This document shows, piece after piece, positions 1 to 12,558 of a stretch of 64,000 nt of DNA; the stretch's first letter is position 1; the number at the start of each line of letters is the position of its first letter. The notes beneath the pieces are model-generated. The model had not been told where the DNA came from, made no database searches, and worked only from the letters and a program-made list of their open reading frames with translations. This DNA comes from Whalleya microplaca (lineage: Eukaryota > Ascomycota > Sordariomycetes > Xylariales > Xylariaceae): NCBI GenBank assembly GCA_022497155.1, contig MU385710.1:496001-560000 (forward strand). Reading direction: 5' to 3'. A program made the translations under genes and the position numbers.

Positions 1-751
1 GTGGAGGAAGTCCGCAGCGATGCCCGCCGGTACCCAAACTATTCAGCTCCGGGTGCTTACCGCCAGGTGAGCGTAAGGGGTGTGCTTGAGGATTAGCCTC
101 GGAGTTGACGTGCGCAATCGTTTTCTCCGAGCATACTGGCTAGATTGATAGCATTCATCGTCATTGCGAGATTCGGTGAAGCTGCTGTCGGATGAGATCG
201 ATTGGGGAGGACTAGTGGTTATTGACACGTGGGTTTTGCGTTACGGCAATCGGGTCGGGGAATATTAGATGAGTTTGTTCTATTAAACCAATGTCTGTTG
301 TCACATCTAGGATAAATAACATGATCGCTCAACGCTATGAACTCCGTTAAACATACGTAGTAGGTTTATTTCGTAGTACACAGTCATTAACATCCGTTTC
401 GTTTTGGTGAGTCGAAGGATGATGACGTCGAGCAATAACCTCCTCATGCAGGCTCTAAAGCTCACCGAGATCAAGGAGCGACTATATAGACACATCGTGG
501 TGTCATTTTTTTCGTCGGGATATTTCCCTATTCTATCTCATTGGTTGGATCTCCCAATATGTAAGGAAAGCCATAATGCATAGGGGGCCAATCCACGCCG
601 GGCATTTCCCCGCCTGTCAGCTGCGATGCAACCCCCATGCCTAGCCTTATGCAGCATAAGCGTGCTCTTATACCACGGCCGGGCTGAAAATGTAAGAAAC
701 TATTTCCTTCCTGATTCTTGGTAATCGTATTTCTAAAAGGTCCGGTACGCG
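1..751. other. Left-edge non-coding stretch
   Basis: I see no convincing gene here. Short open frames on the minus strand lack family motifs and splice structure. The right part should contain the promoter and 5' leader of the STAND gene that starts at 752. Confidence 0.5.
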
Positions 752-3700
752 ATGAACGGCCAACAACTGGCGGAAAAGACGCCATCCGGGAAGGGAACGC
801 CGATGAAGGAGATGTGGGCTGCGGCGGCCAAGGCATTTGAGGACATATGCGGCGAGTCGCTGCAGAGAGGCGACGTGAAGGGGTTTGACGATGTTCAGAG
901 GATGATTGAAGGCGTCAGCAAAGCATCATATGGCATCGACGGAGAGCAGGAGAACAAGTGGGACAAGGCGAAGAGCGTCGGACTCGAGTCGCTCAAGTGG
1001 CTGAAAATGCTTATTGGCACTGCTTTCCAAGCTTCTTCGATTGTATGTTGGATTGCACACGCTAGTCTAGACGGCCGCTGACGCTTCTAGATCCCTATTC
1101 CTGCATCGGCGGCTAATATCACCAGCTGCGCCCTCTGTATCGTATTTGACATCCCCCAGGCCATCAAAGGTTACAACGACGCCATCGACCAAGTCTTTAA
1201 TGAGGTGTCTTCGGCACTTTCCCAATTCGAAATCTACAAGTCGGCGAAAAATGTTGACTCCATACTCATCCAGAAGATCCACCTCGTCATAATCAGTTTC
1301 GTCAAGCTCTGCGCTCATGTCGTCAAATACCGCCAGGGCCGCAAGCGGGACCGCCTCCTGCGGCAGATCAAGCCAATCTTCGACCATGACTCAGGCCTGG
1401 GCGACGAGATGGCTGAGTTTAAGCGGGTACTGCAGCAGCAGCGCGATGTTGAAGGAACCGTTACGCTCGCGGTGGTGTACGAGACACAGCACAACGTTGC
1501 GATACTCCTTGAGAAATCCGTCATATTTGAAAAAAACATTGAGGTGATGCATCGGCTGGTACAAGAGACGCAGAAGGACGTGCAATACTTCAAGGACGCC
1601 GACGACCGAAGCAAGACACTCATCAAGATTCGCGACGCACTCGGCGTGTGGGCAACAGTACGACTCGACACCAATACCACACAGACGTGCACCAGTATCT
1701 ACGACAAGTGCCTCAATCACACGGGATCCTGGATCTGGAATCACGATGCTTACACCGCATGGACAGCACCCATTAAGGGCAAGGAGACCTCGCACGTTCT
1801 CATCTTGACAGGGCCCGCGTCCTCGGGTAAGACCTCGGCCAGCGCTCTCATCACAAAGCGCCTCGAGGAACAAAAGGGGCGTACGTATGTGGCACATTAC
1901 TTCTTCCCCGCTAGCACAAAAAAGTCTGACGAAGACAAAACCCCCGTGCTCTCAGCCCTTAAGTATATGGCGTTTCAGCTCGCGCGCGTCGATCCCACCG
2001 TTCGAACGCCGCTCGGCAAAGCGTGCGATGCTGGGCCTGGCATATTTCGCCGTGCCGCGAGTCTCGAGACTCTAGATACACTATGGAGAGAGCTGAAAAT
2101 TGGGACGCCCGGGTCAGGTGCCACGTACTACCTCGTATTCGACGGGATCGAGAACCTACCCAACAAGCAGACCGAGATACTGCTCATGTTCGTCTTCGGC
2201 CCTAAGCTAGCCGAAGAATCAGCTGGGCGGGTGCGCGTGCTGGTGAGCGGGACAGACGACCAGTTCACCAGCAAGCCGGGAGGTGCCAAGACCAACAGCG
2301 CACTAAGAATCCAGATAGGGGAACACAACGGGTCGGACATGCGTATCGTTATCAATGAGGCACTCACCAACCGAGGCATGTTGGAGCACGTGGAATTTAA
2401 CTCGGACCAACAGAGGGCGTGGGACAAGATTGTCGAGAAGCTGCCGCAGAACGTTAGCGGAAGCTATTCCCGCCTACAATTCGGACTCAATGATGTGATT
2501 CGCCTGCTGAGCACACGCACTTCGATCCGGGAGCTGGACCGCATGCTAGACCAGCCAGTGAGCAGCCACGAGACTGCCATCAAGAACCTGCAGCGGTCGT
2601 TGACAGCGGACGAGATTAGCGAGCTGAACGAGCTGTTGAAGTGGGTTCTATTTTGCAACGGACCCATGACGTTAGACCAGCTCGAAGCTGCTATGGTGAG
2701 CTCTTCTGCCTTAAGCTGACTGTGCAGTGTCAACTAACAGCATGAAAGTTCCTTTACTCTGGCACGGAATCCCTCGCGTCTCTGCAATTCATCATCAAGA
2801 ATAAGTACTCCACCGTCCTAAAGCTGGAGGACGGCTATGTCTATGGTCAAGATGGTGTCAAGGAATATCTACAGAAAGACAAAGACATTCCGGGCATATC
2901 ATCACAGTCCAGAGATCGATCCACTATCAGCATGACCATATCCATCAACAACGTTGACCAGGAGCTCTGCGGGCACTTCTTTTGGGACCTCACGCACAAG
3001 GCGATCCGGGACAAGTTCAAGTTTGATTTCGACGCGGCCTCTTCTAACGGAACCCTACATAATACCAGCCGGGCCGCCATCACGGTGGATGAGTTCGCGG
3101 CGCACCGCACCATTGTTTCTCGCTCGTTTAAGTACCTAGACAGAGAAGAAAATGACCAGACTAAGAAGATCGGGCCATACATAGTCGGCTGGCTACCGTT
3201 CCACTTAGGCCAGTTGCGCCAGCTCGAAGATGAGGAAAAGGGAGTCTTGACAACGAACGAGAAGATGGATATTGGTCAGAACCTGTACAACCTGTTCAAG
3301 GACGAAAATGTGGTTTTGCGCCACAGGGCGAGTTTCGAGCAGACTGGTTGGTATGCGAACGAGATGGAGGACGTACAAAAGTGGTTGATGGATTCGGCTG
3401 TGGTGCGAAGGCTAGACAAGAAATGGCGGGATAAGGTGCAACTGCCTGTCAGCCCAACAAGGGCTTTATTGAAAGCGCTCGTGAAAGTGGTCGCCGAAGG
3501 TCTGTTGAGGAAGAGGAGCTGGGGAGTCGAGAACGCCGCTGTTTGGATCAAAGGTTTCATGGAACTGGTGAGTCTTTCCCAATCTGAATCTATGACCTCG
3601 GTAGAATTACACTGACCATTCCCCGGAAACAGGATGAGAAGTTCCAGCAGACACTCGAGCATCTTAAGGCTGACGAGGCTGAGTCATCTGCACCTACCAG

Positions 3701-5768
3701 CCCCTCCACTATCAGCCACGATGATGACATTAACTGGCACTCTGTGAGCGCCTGGTGCCAGAGCATCCTAGGGCTTCCAGACTCAGAGCTCAACTCACTA
3801 TGGTATGAGCGCCTCGCTGAAGCCTCATCCTCGTGGAACTGCGAGGCCTCCACTGTACTATCACTCTACGAGTACGCTATCCAAAAGGGAAACCCTAGTT
3901 GGCTATGCCACCGTAGCTTAGGAAAAACGTACTTTAGTCAGGGCCAGACCCAGGAGGCCATTGCGCACGTGGAGCTGGCTCTGAAAGAAGCGGAACCAGA
4001 GGGAGCCGTGCCCAAGCCGGAAGCCAAGGATATCGTGGGGTTGCACCTGCTCTTGGGACTTTACGCCTACAAGGCCGGTGATGTACAGAGGTCGGCGAAA
4101 CACTATTCATTTGCGTGCAAGAGCGAGGACCCAGAACAGGCCAGTCAGGGGCAGCTAGGCTGCCTCAAGGCCAGATTAAGTCTCGGAGAAGCAGAGGCGA
4201 TACGACAGTTGAAAAGCATATTTCTCAAAGACAAAGGGGAGGGAACGATGGTTAGCGTTCTGAATATGATTGCGCGAGATGTCGAACACGATTTTCTCGT
4301 CTTCAAGATGTTCACCGTCGCAAAGGGAGATCCCGACCTCCTTAAGCGAATTGTACGTGCCATGGAGATGGCAACGGCCATGACTGCACTGAACAAGGAC
4401 CGCGCTGTGGAAAAGAACAGGGACCATCTCTTCGCCGAGGATGAGACCCGCGGGGTGCTGCTCTACGATCTGGGCGTTGCGGCGTATACGTACAAGGTGG
4501 CGTCCGATGGCACCGAGACCATTGGCGAGGCCCTGCGACTGTGGAAGGAGAGCCGTAACCTGCTCTCCAACGTTGGAGGGTACAACGCCTCCATCGCGCG
4601 CCAGGATGCCACTACAGCGCTGGCGAAACACTACTTCCAAGACATGATGGACGGAAAGCATCAGGAACACGCCGGCACGCTAGACGCACTAACAGAGGCA
4701 GACTCCAAGGACTCCTACGGTGACGCGGCTTCGTTCTTGGGCACAGTGTATGCATTCTATGACAAGTCCAAGGCCAAGGAATATTTTGTGGGGTGGATGA
4801 GACAAGCATTCCAGATTCTCTCAGATGATATCCCCGACAATGACTGGCTTGGGTACGCCCTCGTACAGAGGACGCTGGAGACTTGCCAGGACTTCGAAAA
4901 TGCGGCTGTTGCCCTGTCTTTACGGGGTCTTCCGGATCTCGTTACCGACGCGCTGTTCTTTGAAGCCAAGGACATTGTGAGAGAAAACGGCGTAGACAAA
5001 GAACGGCTGTTAGATATGGTTACCAAACTGGCCAAGGAAACAATCCAGGTCGCCAAGTCCCAGGTCCCGAACTTCTCACAGCAAATTCGACGTATTGAAG
5101 CTGCTAGAGCGCACGTCGACTCCCTGGTGGACGCTGCAGGGATCAAACCCAAGCCGGAAGCCGACGGTGACCACAGTGAGGCCGGGGGATCCGAAATCCA
5201 AGGAATACAAGGTATACTGACCGCCTCAGAACTCGATATCGCCTTTGTGCACGACCTCCTTGACTCCCGTCTATCTACCCTACAGCGGATACACTCACCC
5301 AAAATCGATATGGAAGACCTCCATCCATGGTTCTGCGACGGACGCACCCCAGACGGCAGGCGTTGCGAGAATATAACCAACTTTGGAGATGAGTTCTACC
5401 ACTGCATATACTGCGATGACCGGGACTTTTGCGGTGGCTGCTTCGCGCGGCTGCGCGATCCTATCTATGCCACGGGAATCACAGCGTGCAGCGCAAAGCA
5501 CCGGTGGTTGCGGATGCCACCGCAGGGAGGACCTATGTACGTCGGGTCGCAGGCGAAGAGCGTGCGGTTGCCGAGGGAGGTAAGACCCACGAAGGATGAC
5601 GAGTGTGTTTTAGAGATCTGTTACGACGAGAATGGCGGTGAAGAGATCACGGTAGAAGCGTGGAAGGAGGCGTTGGCTAGAGAGTGGGGCATCTCCCCGG
5701 AGGAGATCAGGAAGATGTCTAATCAAGCCACGCTCGATGGAGGCGAGGAGGGTTTAAAGAAAATATGA
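752..5768 (+). CDS. Goodbye-NACHT-TPR-like STAND (NLR-like) protein with C-terminal ZZ zinc finger
   Basis: Four exons are inferred: 752-1042, 1091-2695, 2749-3567 and 3633-5768 (1616 aa). All three introns are phase 0 with GTATGT, GTGAGC or GTGAGT donors. Residues 1-330 form a helical region like the fungal STAND N-terminal Goodbye domain. The NACHT-type NTPase follows, with P-loop GPASSGKT near residue 338 and a Walker B-like YYLVFDGIEN near 443. A winged-helix-like stretch (WVLFCNGPMTLDQLEAAM) spans intron 2. Residues about 940-1400 are helical and TPR-like. Near residues 1465-1535 a Cys/His cluster (CDGRTPDGRRC, FYHCIYC, DFCGGC, HRW) matches a ZZ-type finger. Such proteins are regarded as fungal intracellular surveillance receptors in heterokaryon incompatibility or defence; the ligand here is unknown. 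The reading frame is intact. The ZZ call and Goodbye assignment are by motif; the repeat class is less certain. Confidence 0.85.
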
Positions 5769-6099
5769 GCAGCAAACGTGTGGGGAGAAGAGCAAGTTTG
5801 CAATGGAATAGCCTGAGACCTCACTATGAAATGTTCACAACAGTAGCATGGGCACTTGAGAAACCAACTGACCGGCAGTCTTATGATACAAAAAATCCAG
5901 GGATACCATGCTTTAAGAAAGCTGACCCGATTGTTAGGATGAACTCAAACAACGGGAACGATAAGTTGACATGGCTGCATACATCTCTTAGCCAGGAAAA
6001 CATAGAGAAGCATTCCACCACTGAAAACTCTTTCGTGTGTTTCGTTCTACCCAGTCTCAGTGACCTGGTCAAGAAGACCATACTATATGCTGTATGTTG

Positions 6100-7010
6100 T
6101 ACCTACAGCGCTTTTGGACAAGCTCGGAAGGCAATTCTCCAAACGGGGCGTGACGTTCGTTGGTCATGCTCAGCTTGACGGTGGACAGCTGAAAAAGGAC
6201 CTTACCGAGACCGGAAAGGAGTAATTGGAGAATGCAAAGGACTTCGTCAAGTTCCTCCTGGATAGCATTGACTGCTCATGTTTCAGCCCTCGATTCTATC
6301 GCGAAAGCTACAGAAGCTCTGAAGTATCTCCTTTCCAAAGACCGACCCGATCGCCAAAAGCAGTGGGCTGGGATTTGTATTTAAAGACGCCGACCGAGAA
6401 GGGGCAGATAAAGAAGGCCTTCGCACCCAGTTTCGAAGACGTGAGGAAAGATTCAGAATTCTACCACTAACTGAAGCAGGGGAACAAGGAGGGTAACATG
6501 GCCATCAAGATCAAGAAATCGACCAAAGTCTTGGAACTTTATCACCCTTATTTCCAAGTCTATGCTGGACAGTTCCTCAACATCACGGTCGACGGCAACA
6601 AGCATCCCAAGAAACGACAATGTGCGGGCCTTGCTTATGTTCCCGACTACTTCGGCTATTTTTACTGCGAAGAAGCAGTATTCCGGGGGCAAGTTGACAG
6701 TGGTTCATCTATGAAACACCAGAATGACCGAGCCATGAAAGTATTGGGTATTGACCCTGATGAGGACGTATTGGGCGTCGTCATCGACAACAGCGAGATC
6801 CTATCGAATGGTATGTTATTGAGACAGATTATTGTGCCTAGTGACGAGAGCTGGCCGTTGAAACAGGTTCAATCGCCCCGTCTTTGGGTGACGATAGGTC
6901 TATCTACATCAAACACGTCCCGGAAAGTCAAGTAGTGAGGACCTTGGTTCAGCAAGGTGTACTCTTTTTAATACGGAAGCTCAAAATTGGGCAGATTTCG
7001 CCTCTTTGAT
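6100..7010 (+). pseudogene. Frame-broken coding relic downstream of the STAND gene
   Basis: Protein-like sequence continues through several frames with no single open frame. Near 6290 one frame reads a helical segment (ALDSIAKATEALKYLLSK), ended by TAA. A second frame, 6498-6935, codes for up to 145 aa from an ATG. A third frame, about 6885-7008, reads SIYIKHVPESQVVRTL. This pattern suggests an old gene broken by indels and stops. I do not recognise the family. It could be a decayed partner or effector-domain gene next to the STAND locus, but that is inference. Alternatively 6498-6935 could be a small expressed gene. Confidence 0.45.
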
Positions 7011-7915
7011 TACTAAGTAGCTTAGCCTTGGATTGTTATTAGCAAGAAAGGCTCGAGCAGTAAACAAAGTCTCTGATCTTATGTTCGTAATTCTCTATCC
7101 ATCCGAGTATGTTCTTTTTAGCTACGGCGTAGATCCGAATAACGCGGTTCTAATTAATCTAGAAGGATAATAAAGTTCAACTCGGGTTGAAGGGGTCTTC
7201 CTATTCCTAAACTCTAAGACGCCTAACAGACCTTTTTAACAGAATTAAAAACTCCTGTACAGATTCACATATTCTTAAATGGCCTTCAAACTCTTGGGGC
7301 ACACGGGAAAATGGACTGTTTCAAACCCCTCAGGACCGTTTGGATAGTATTCTAATATTGGTCTTGATGGTGACAGAACGTTTGCCTCGGGTTGATGGTA
7401 GCCTATCGAACACTATGAAAATAAGCGACATGTTTACATAGGTCCTATATGGCCACTCGGCACAAGTACTCGTAAATATTGTTATGGGGCTAGTGTGCCG
7501 TAGCATATATATATTGCTTGTCTTTTTCTTTTCACTCTCAGACAGATTACACAGCACAGACGGCTTGTCGCCGATAATAGACACTTCTCTCCTCTTGATA
7601 AATCGCCGTTACAAGTGATACTTTTGTTGTCTTGATTACCTCTGATCGGTTAGCTATGAAGTGGCTCCCCCTATACTACCTTTACCCCGACACCCCGTCC
7701 CAAGACAATATTGAAGTTGTTAGATATATTAGTACAATCGAATATAGCGCGCAAGACGCTTAGCTAACTACCTAGCCATGGTTATGTCGATTCAACATAC
7801 TCCTTGCACCCTCCAATTAGCCTTGTTGTCCAAATCGACCATACCGAGCATGAAATACCCGTATATTATCCTCATTCGTCCCATTAACTATAGCGTATCC
7901 TGATCAAGGAATTAC
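7011..7915. other. AT-rich intergenic stretch
   Basis: AT-rich sequence with many stop codons in all frames. No gene, RNA or repeat was recognised. Confidence 0.5.
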
Positions 7916-8581
7916 CTAGACATAAGCTGCACTTGTTCCTCCCCGTTTGCGGATGAAGAAAGTCAGGGCAACAATGCTTATGCCGAATATGAAAGCTAAG
8001 TATTGGAAGACGTAGTCGGCTTGCACGCGCTGGCACCGACTAGATAATTGACCTTCGTCGGTAAACCCGGGACAAACATTGTGGTTTGCGACCTCCTGGC
8101 AGCCTCCAGTGAGAAGTTTGTTCTGAGCCCTATGAAATCGATTCAGATCATCGCCCGCTGTGCAACTGGTGACCGGCTTCAGAGCGATAGTCAAGGCCTA
8201 TGAGTATCACGTCAGTCCTTCCTTTTCAATTAGCAATTAAATCGCAGATCAACTTACAATCCCGCCAGCGAGATATAGAGCTGACGCCAATCCATCACCG
8301 CCTATGACAACGATCTCTGGTATCTTGTCAATCCATAGGGCAGTCAGGCCGATTAACGAGATGAGAAGACCAAATGCTCCGCAGAAGGTACCGAATGAGG
8401 TTTCAGATGGGGGTGAGCCGACTTCCTGCTGCTTCGCAAGAGTGACAGAAAGGCCTAGTACGACAGCACCGAATAAAAGCTAGTGTGTATATGTAGATAA
8501 GTAAGCTGGGCATGGATGAGATTAGGGGTGTTTACCACTTACCAAGAATCCCCGCACTGCGAAAGTAACGATTTTCAGCAT
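7916..8581 (-). CDS. Four-helix MARVEL-like membrane protein
   Basis: Three exons on the minus strand: 8543-8581, 8258-8479 and 7916-8197 (180 aa). Both introns (63 and 60 bp) are phase 0 with GTAAGT donors and TAG acceptors. The protein has four hydrophobic segments at about residues 5-27, 38-58, 70-98 and 150-172. The extracellular-type loop between helices 3 and 4 carries several cysteines and a conserved-looking SSRCQRVQADYVFQY just before helix 4. This is the layout of fungal MARVEL-domain proteins (Nce102-like and relatives), which act in plasma-membrane or eisosome organisation and vesicle traffic. The assignment rests on topology and the Cys pattern, so a different tetraspan family remains possible. 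Confidence 0.7.
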
Positions 8582-9631
8582 TATGAGCAAGCTAATTATT
8601 TATAGCTTTTGTCTCTGATTTTATGTCACCTCCTCCTATGGTAGATGTAGGACAGAAGACGTATCCGTAGGGTGATGAATGCTATGAAACAAGAAATCGA
8701 GACTCGAGGAAGGATTAAAAGAAAGAGTGAGTGCCAGCTGAGTTTGTGTTTATATCTCTGACTAAAGCTGTAAAGGCACAGCTAGGCAGATATCTGCCTT
8801 GTATCAGCGTCATGTCAAGTAACAACATTGTTGGAGGGCTAGAGCGGCACAGCCCGCAGCATCTGTAACCGACATTCGCTTGATCCTTCGATGTGTGCTA
8901 CAGGGTCTACAATACAACCTACATTGTCAGGATCACCACCCAATAGATACTGCCATCTGGCGAAGTCCTTTTCCCTAGCGTGGTCACGGAAGGGCATGTG
9001 GACTCATCGCTTTGCTGGATCTTGATCGGAACGGTAACTATTATCGTTATGTTCACTTATGTTTTCCTAGAATGGCCAGTCCCAGCTACGCCACGGATAG
9101 CACGCTCCTCTAAATTCGCCAGCCACCCTTATTAATCCTTCGTCTACTTATTCTAAACTATGCTGGCGAACTGCCGTGAGTCCAAGTCAGAATTAAGGAT
9201 CCTGCAGCCTTACGGCTCTATTCAGGGCACGAACCAGGTGTTCTAAATATAAAATAAATCTAGTGCTAGTACATAGTCGGATAAAACACCCCTTTCGGCC
9301 ATGAGAGATACCCAAGCGGGGCTGTGTATACTACGGAATAGTACGCAGTAGATGCCTCCGCACTAGCATATCAACTTACAGTAGCACATCTGCCTAGTAG
9401 GGCTGCTAGGGCTGCTAGGTAGTTATTGCGTCTTTCTAGCGCTTGCAAATATGAGTCAATTATCATTTATGTGACTGAAGATCTACACATGGGGAAAGAA
9501 GTCGGTGTAGCTGTCGAACAAGGGAGGAACTTATGTACTACACGTAGGAACAATTGTTTTGCAGCTCCACCTATCACAGCATGTACTAGTATAGGCATCT
9601 AATCTAATCAAATCAAATTTCTGGATAATAT
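8582..9631. other. Intergenic region
   Basis: No gene was recognised. It should contain the promoter of the MARVEL-like gene (start 8581, minus) and the 3' flank of the RING gene. A short direct repeat GGGCTGCTA occurs twice around 9400-9420. Confidence 0.45.
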
Positions 9632-10498
9632 CTACCACATCCGTCTTGAGTCACTGGAGCCCATCACCCAGCCTAGAACAGTTTGCTCAATTGACTCTAC
9701 GCCGTGCGCATGTTTCCTTGACTGTTCTCTAGAAAAGGGTTGCGTTTCTGACTGGTTCCAGACCGTGTCCTCAACCTTCGAGACAACTATTGCATAGAAC
9801 AGCGAAAGATTAACTTGACGCCGATCGTTATCAGATGTAGAATTCTCCAAAGATGACTCAGTCTCGCGTGTTTCAAACTTCGGCCAGATAAGATCCATGA
9901 GCTCTGTCAAGGCCGCCTTTAATCCAGAGTTGATGTGCCCGTCTCGATGTCTAAGATGCCTGGCTAGATCTAGGGGTAGGCCTGCTAAGCTCTGCTGCCG
10001 ACATATGGCACACTCACCATCAAGTATGCGCCGAAGCATTGGCTGTATTGACTTCCATCTACACTCTTTGCAGTTACTAGGCTCCCTCCCGTCTTCTGGA
10101 ATCGTCAACGGGAACGTATCTCTTATGGGATTATGGCCCTTAACAGGTATCAAAATTGGTGCTATCGCATGAGAGCAATCCTTATATACCATCTTGAAGT
10201 CGCAAGACGGACAAGTCAGATCATCCTTTCCAGTTGACCTCTCGCCAATACAGCTCTCACCGAAAACATGTCCACATGGGAGAGCCACCGTTCTCTCGAG
10301 ATCATGCTTACTATAGCTGAGAAGCAGATCCGCTCTTGATTTCTCGGATGAAGCGAGTGTCCGAGCACTTCTCGAGATATCCAATCGACTTTGACAGATA
10401 TCGCATTCGATCTCTAAAACTATGTCATTTGATTCGCCTTGGGCATCAAGGTGTTGTTGTATGTATGGGAGATAGTTGCTATTCTGGAATGTCGCCAT
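9632..10498 (-). CDS. RING-type zinc finger protein, putative E3 ubiquitin ligase
   Basis: A single open frame gives 288 aa from the ATG at 10498; an in-frame upstream start at 10570 would add 24 residues. I prefer 10498 because the extra residues look like untranslated sequence and MATFQNSNY is a normal start. The RING-like motif spans about residues 32-100: CDICQSRLD, a longer than usual loop, LPCGHVFGESCI, then CPSC. A second Cys-rich patch follows (NCKECRWKSIQ, then GECAICRQQ and DLARHLRHRDGH), which may bind zinc as well. RING proteins usually recruit E2 enzymes for ubiquitin transfer; the target is unknown. No membrane segment or signal peptide is visible. Confidence 0.7.
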   Translation of the reverse strand: MATFQNSNYLPYIQQHLDAQGESNDIVLEIECDICQSRLDISRSARTLASSEKSRADLLLSYSKHDLERTVALPCGHVFGESCIGERSTGKDDLTCPSCDFKMVYKDCSHAIAPILIPVKGHNPIRDTFPLTIPEDGREPSNCKECRWKSIQPMLRRILDGECAICRQQSLAGLPLDLARHLRHRDGHINSGLKAALTELMDLIWPKFETRETESSLENSTSDNDRRQVNLSLFYAIVVSKVEDTVWNQSETQPFSREQSRKHAHGVESIEQTVLGWVMGSSDSRRMW

Positions 10499-11011
10499 GG
10501 TGCAAAACCTTGTCTTTTCTTTCTTACCTTCGTTCAGCTGGAGGTATGTGCGAATGCTGACTGTCTGCATATGTACTCACACCAGATACAGAGACAAAAC
10601 GGCTTCGTGTTCATATATCAAGTTGGCAGGACAAAGATTGTGTTGGAGCCAACAATGCCCTTGTGTCCGGGATGCAAACACGGATAAAGAACCATTCTGT
10701 GTCACAATGAGATTGCACCACAATCAATCCCGCCGACTTTCTTTGATCATGTGAATGCAAGCACACATCCAGAAGGACGCAGCAGGCCCAACGATGTTGG
10801 ACTACATGGTTTTAAATTGGTCATTTTCTAGTTGCGGGTAAATCGATTCATTGCCAAAGACGTTTGAATCTTCGAAGCATACAGTGTATATATCCTGTCA
10901 AGATTGATAGTATATTTTCTTCGTTCAGATTCGGATCGTAGCTTCAGATTAAAGACATAATAGCAATACAGTCCCAGTGACCAACACTCTACACAATATC
11001 AAATATCAAGC

Positions 11012-11439
11012 CTAGAAACCTTGCTTTTGAACTTGCGCTTTAGCATCAGCAATGGTTTGCTGGGCATTGGGGTCGACGAAACCGCAACCGAGCTTGCCAT
11101 TCTGGTTAGATGCTGCCTCAGCGGAACAGACGCCGAGGCCTGTGGTTTGGACCTCAGCGCAACAAGCCGATTGGCAGTCCTATTTTATATCAATCAGTTC
11201 ATATAAATCCCAAATAGATCAGACGTTCTTAGCACTCACAGCATCATTCACGCAACCTCCGGTAATGAATTGCTGTGCGTTGCCTTGGCCAACGTTCTTG
11301 GCCCCAGCATCGTTGGGGTTGACCTGGGCGAGAGCCGTCATGGCGACTGGTAGATATTGTTAGCGGCGGATTTAGTGATCAGTTGCGATCTACATTCGAA
11401 CTTACAGACGAAGAAGGCGGCGACACTGATACGAACCAT
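11012..11439 (-). CDS. Small secreted cysteine-rich protein, BAS2-like candidate effector
   Basis: Three exons on the minus strand: 11406-11439, 11240-11346 and 11012-11179 (102 aa). The introns are 59 and 60 bp with GTAAGT and GTGAGT donors. The protein starts with a signal peptide (MVRISVAAFFVFAMTALA). The mature part of about 84 residues contains a compact cysteine motif, GGCVNDADCQSACCAEV, then VCSAEA and LGCGF. This arrangement resembles fungal small secreted proteins annotated as biotrophy-associated secreted protein 2 (BAS2). BAS2-like proteins occur in plant pathogens and also in saprotrophs and insect pathogens, so an effector role is inference. The gene model is strong; the family name is moderately supported. 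Confidence 0.7.
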
Positions 11440-12558
11440 CTTGACGGTTTGGTATGGAATGATCTGACTTGAAAGTATGTTGATTAAAAACGAGCGACTC
11501 CAGGTCGGACAGATGTGGTAAAGAATTGAAGCGAATATTGTTACAACTGATGTTCGTTCATGATCAATCATCACCTGGAACTACGCAGCTATTTGTAGTC
11601 TTTTCAGCAGCGCCTAGGCTTTCAGCATTCATCCGAAGACTGATGATCTCTACTGATTCTACGCCGGGACCAAGGGAATATCAAACGCGACTCAGGTTCG
11701 TCGCAGGTCATCACGGACAGTTATTCTTACCCGCAATAAAGTCGCATGTCCAAGCCTAGCCGCCGCGTTGTGGTTAAACCGGCATCTGAAGAGCTGATCT
11801 TATAAGTTGGCAAGCAATCGCCAGACTAATCCCGGAATAATGCCATGTACCCTTGGCGTCAGATCGGCATCTCTAGACAGTTTGAGCCGATTGATGTGGG
11901 CGTGCTGCACGCGATCAGGTTGGAGATCTGCGACACGCCTGCAATGCTTCAGCCCGTGGGGCACGTTTCATGCCCAGCCAGCCCCTCTGCCCCTGTGTCA
12001 ACACTCAGCCGATAGGCTGTGCTCCGTAATTAGACTGCATGAGAAATCTGTCAGGTAACCTAACAAATGAACATATCATGAGTTGTGCTCAGTAAGCTAC
12101 TGATCAAGTACCTAGACATTCTCGAGAGCGAAATGGGAACATTGAACCCTGTCGCCCTTCAACAGATCCCCAGGATACTGATCTTGAGAATAGATACATA
12201 GAAATGAGCCGATCTTTCACATCAAACTTGACTGCCAGATTGATCATGCCACGCGGTGGGCTGATACATGTCACAGTAACAAGATAGGTTGGTCATGCCT
12301 GTGGCCGTGCTTACTACCATTACCGTAGGTTAGATGTAGCCAAAGTAAGACTTTCCACTGTAAACCCCGAAACGCATTCACTAGGTAGTTATGAAATCGT
12401 TATCAGTCAAGTTGATAATAAGCCTCACAGCATTATAAAAACAGAACATCTCTGAAGTAACATGGAATTAGCTGGAGAATCCTCTCCTATATTATTACAA
12501 CAAGCTACCTATAACGTTTCATGTACCCTCAGGACTGCGACTGCGGCTGACCTGTCCC
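11440..12558. other. Intergenic region
   Basis: Promoter side of the secreted protein gene and 3' flank of the cytochrome-b5-like gene. Short open frames here have no splice or family support. Confidence 0.45.

Noticed and set aside
5765..6178. 137-aa frame overlapping the STAND stop codon
   Set aside because: Overlaps the upstream stop by four bases, has no family features and lies in decaying sequence.
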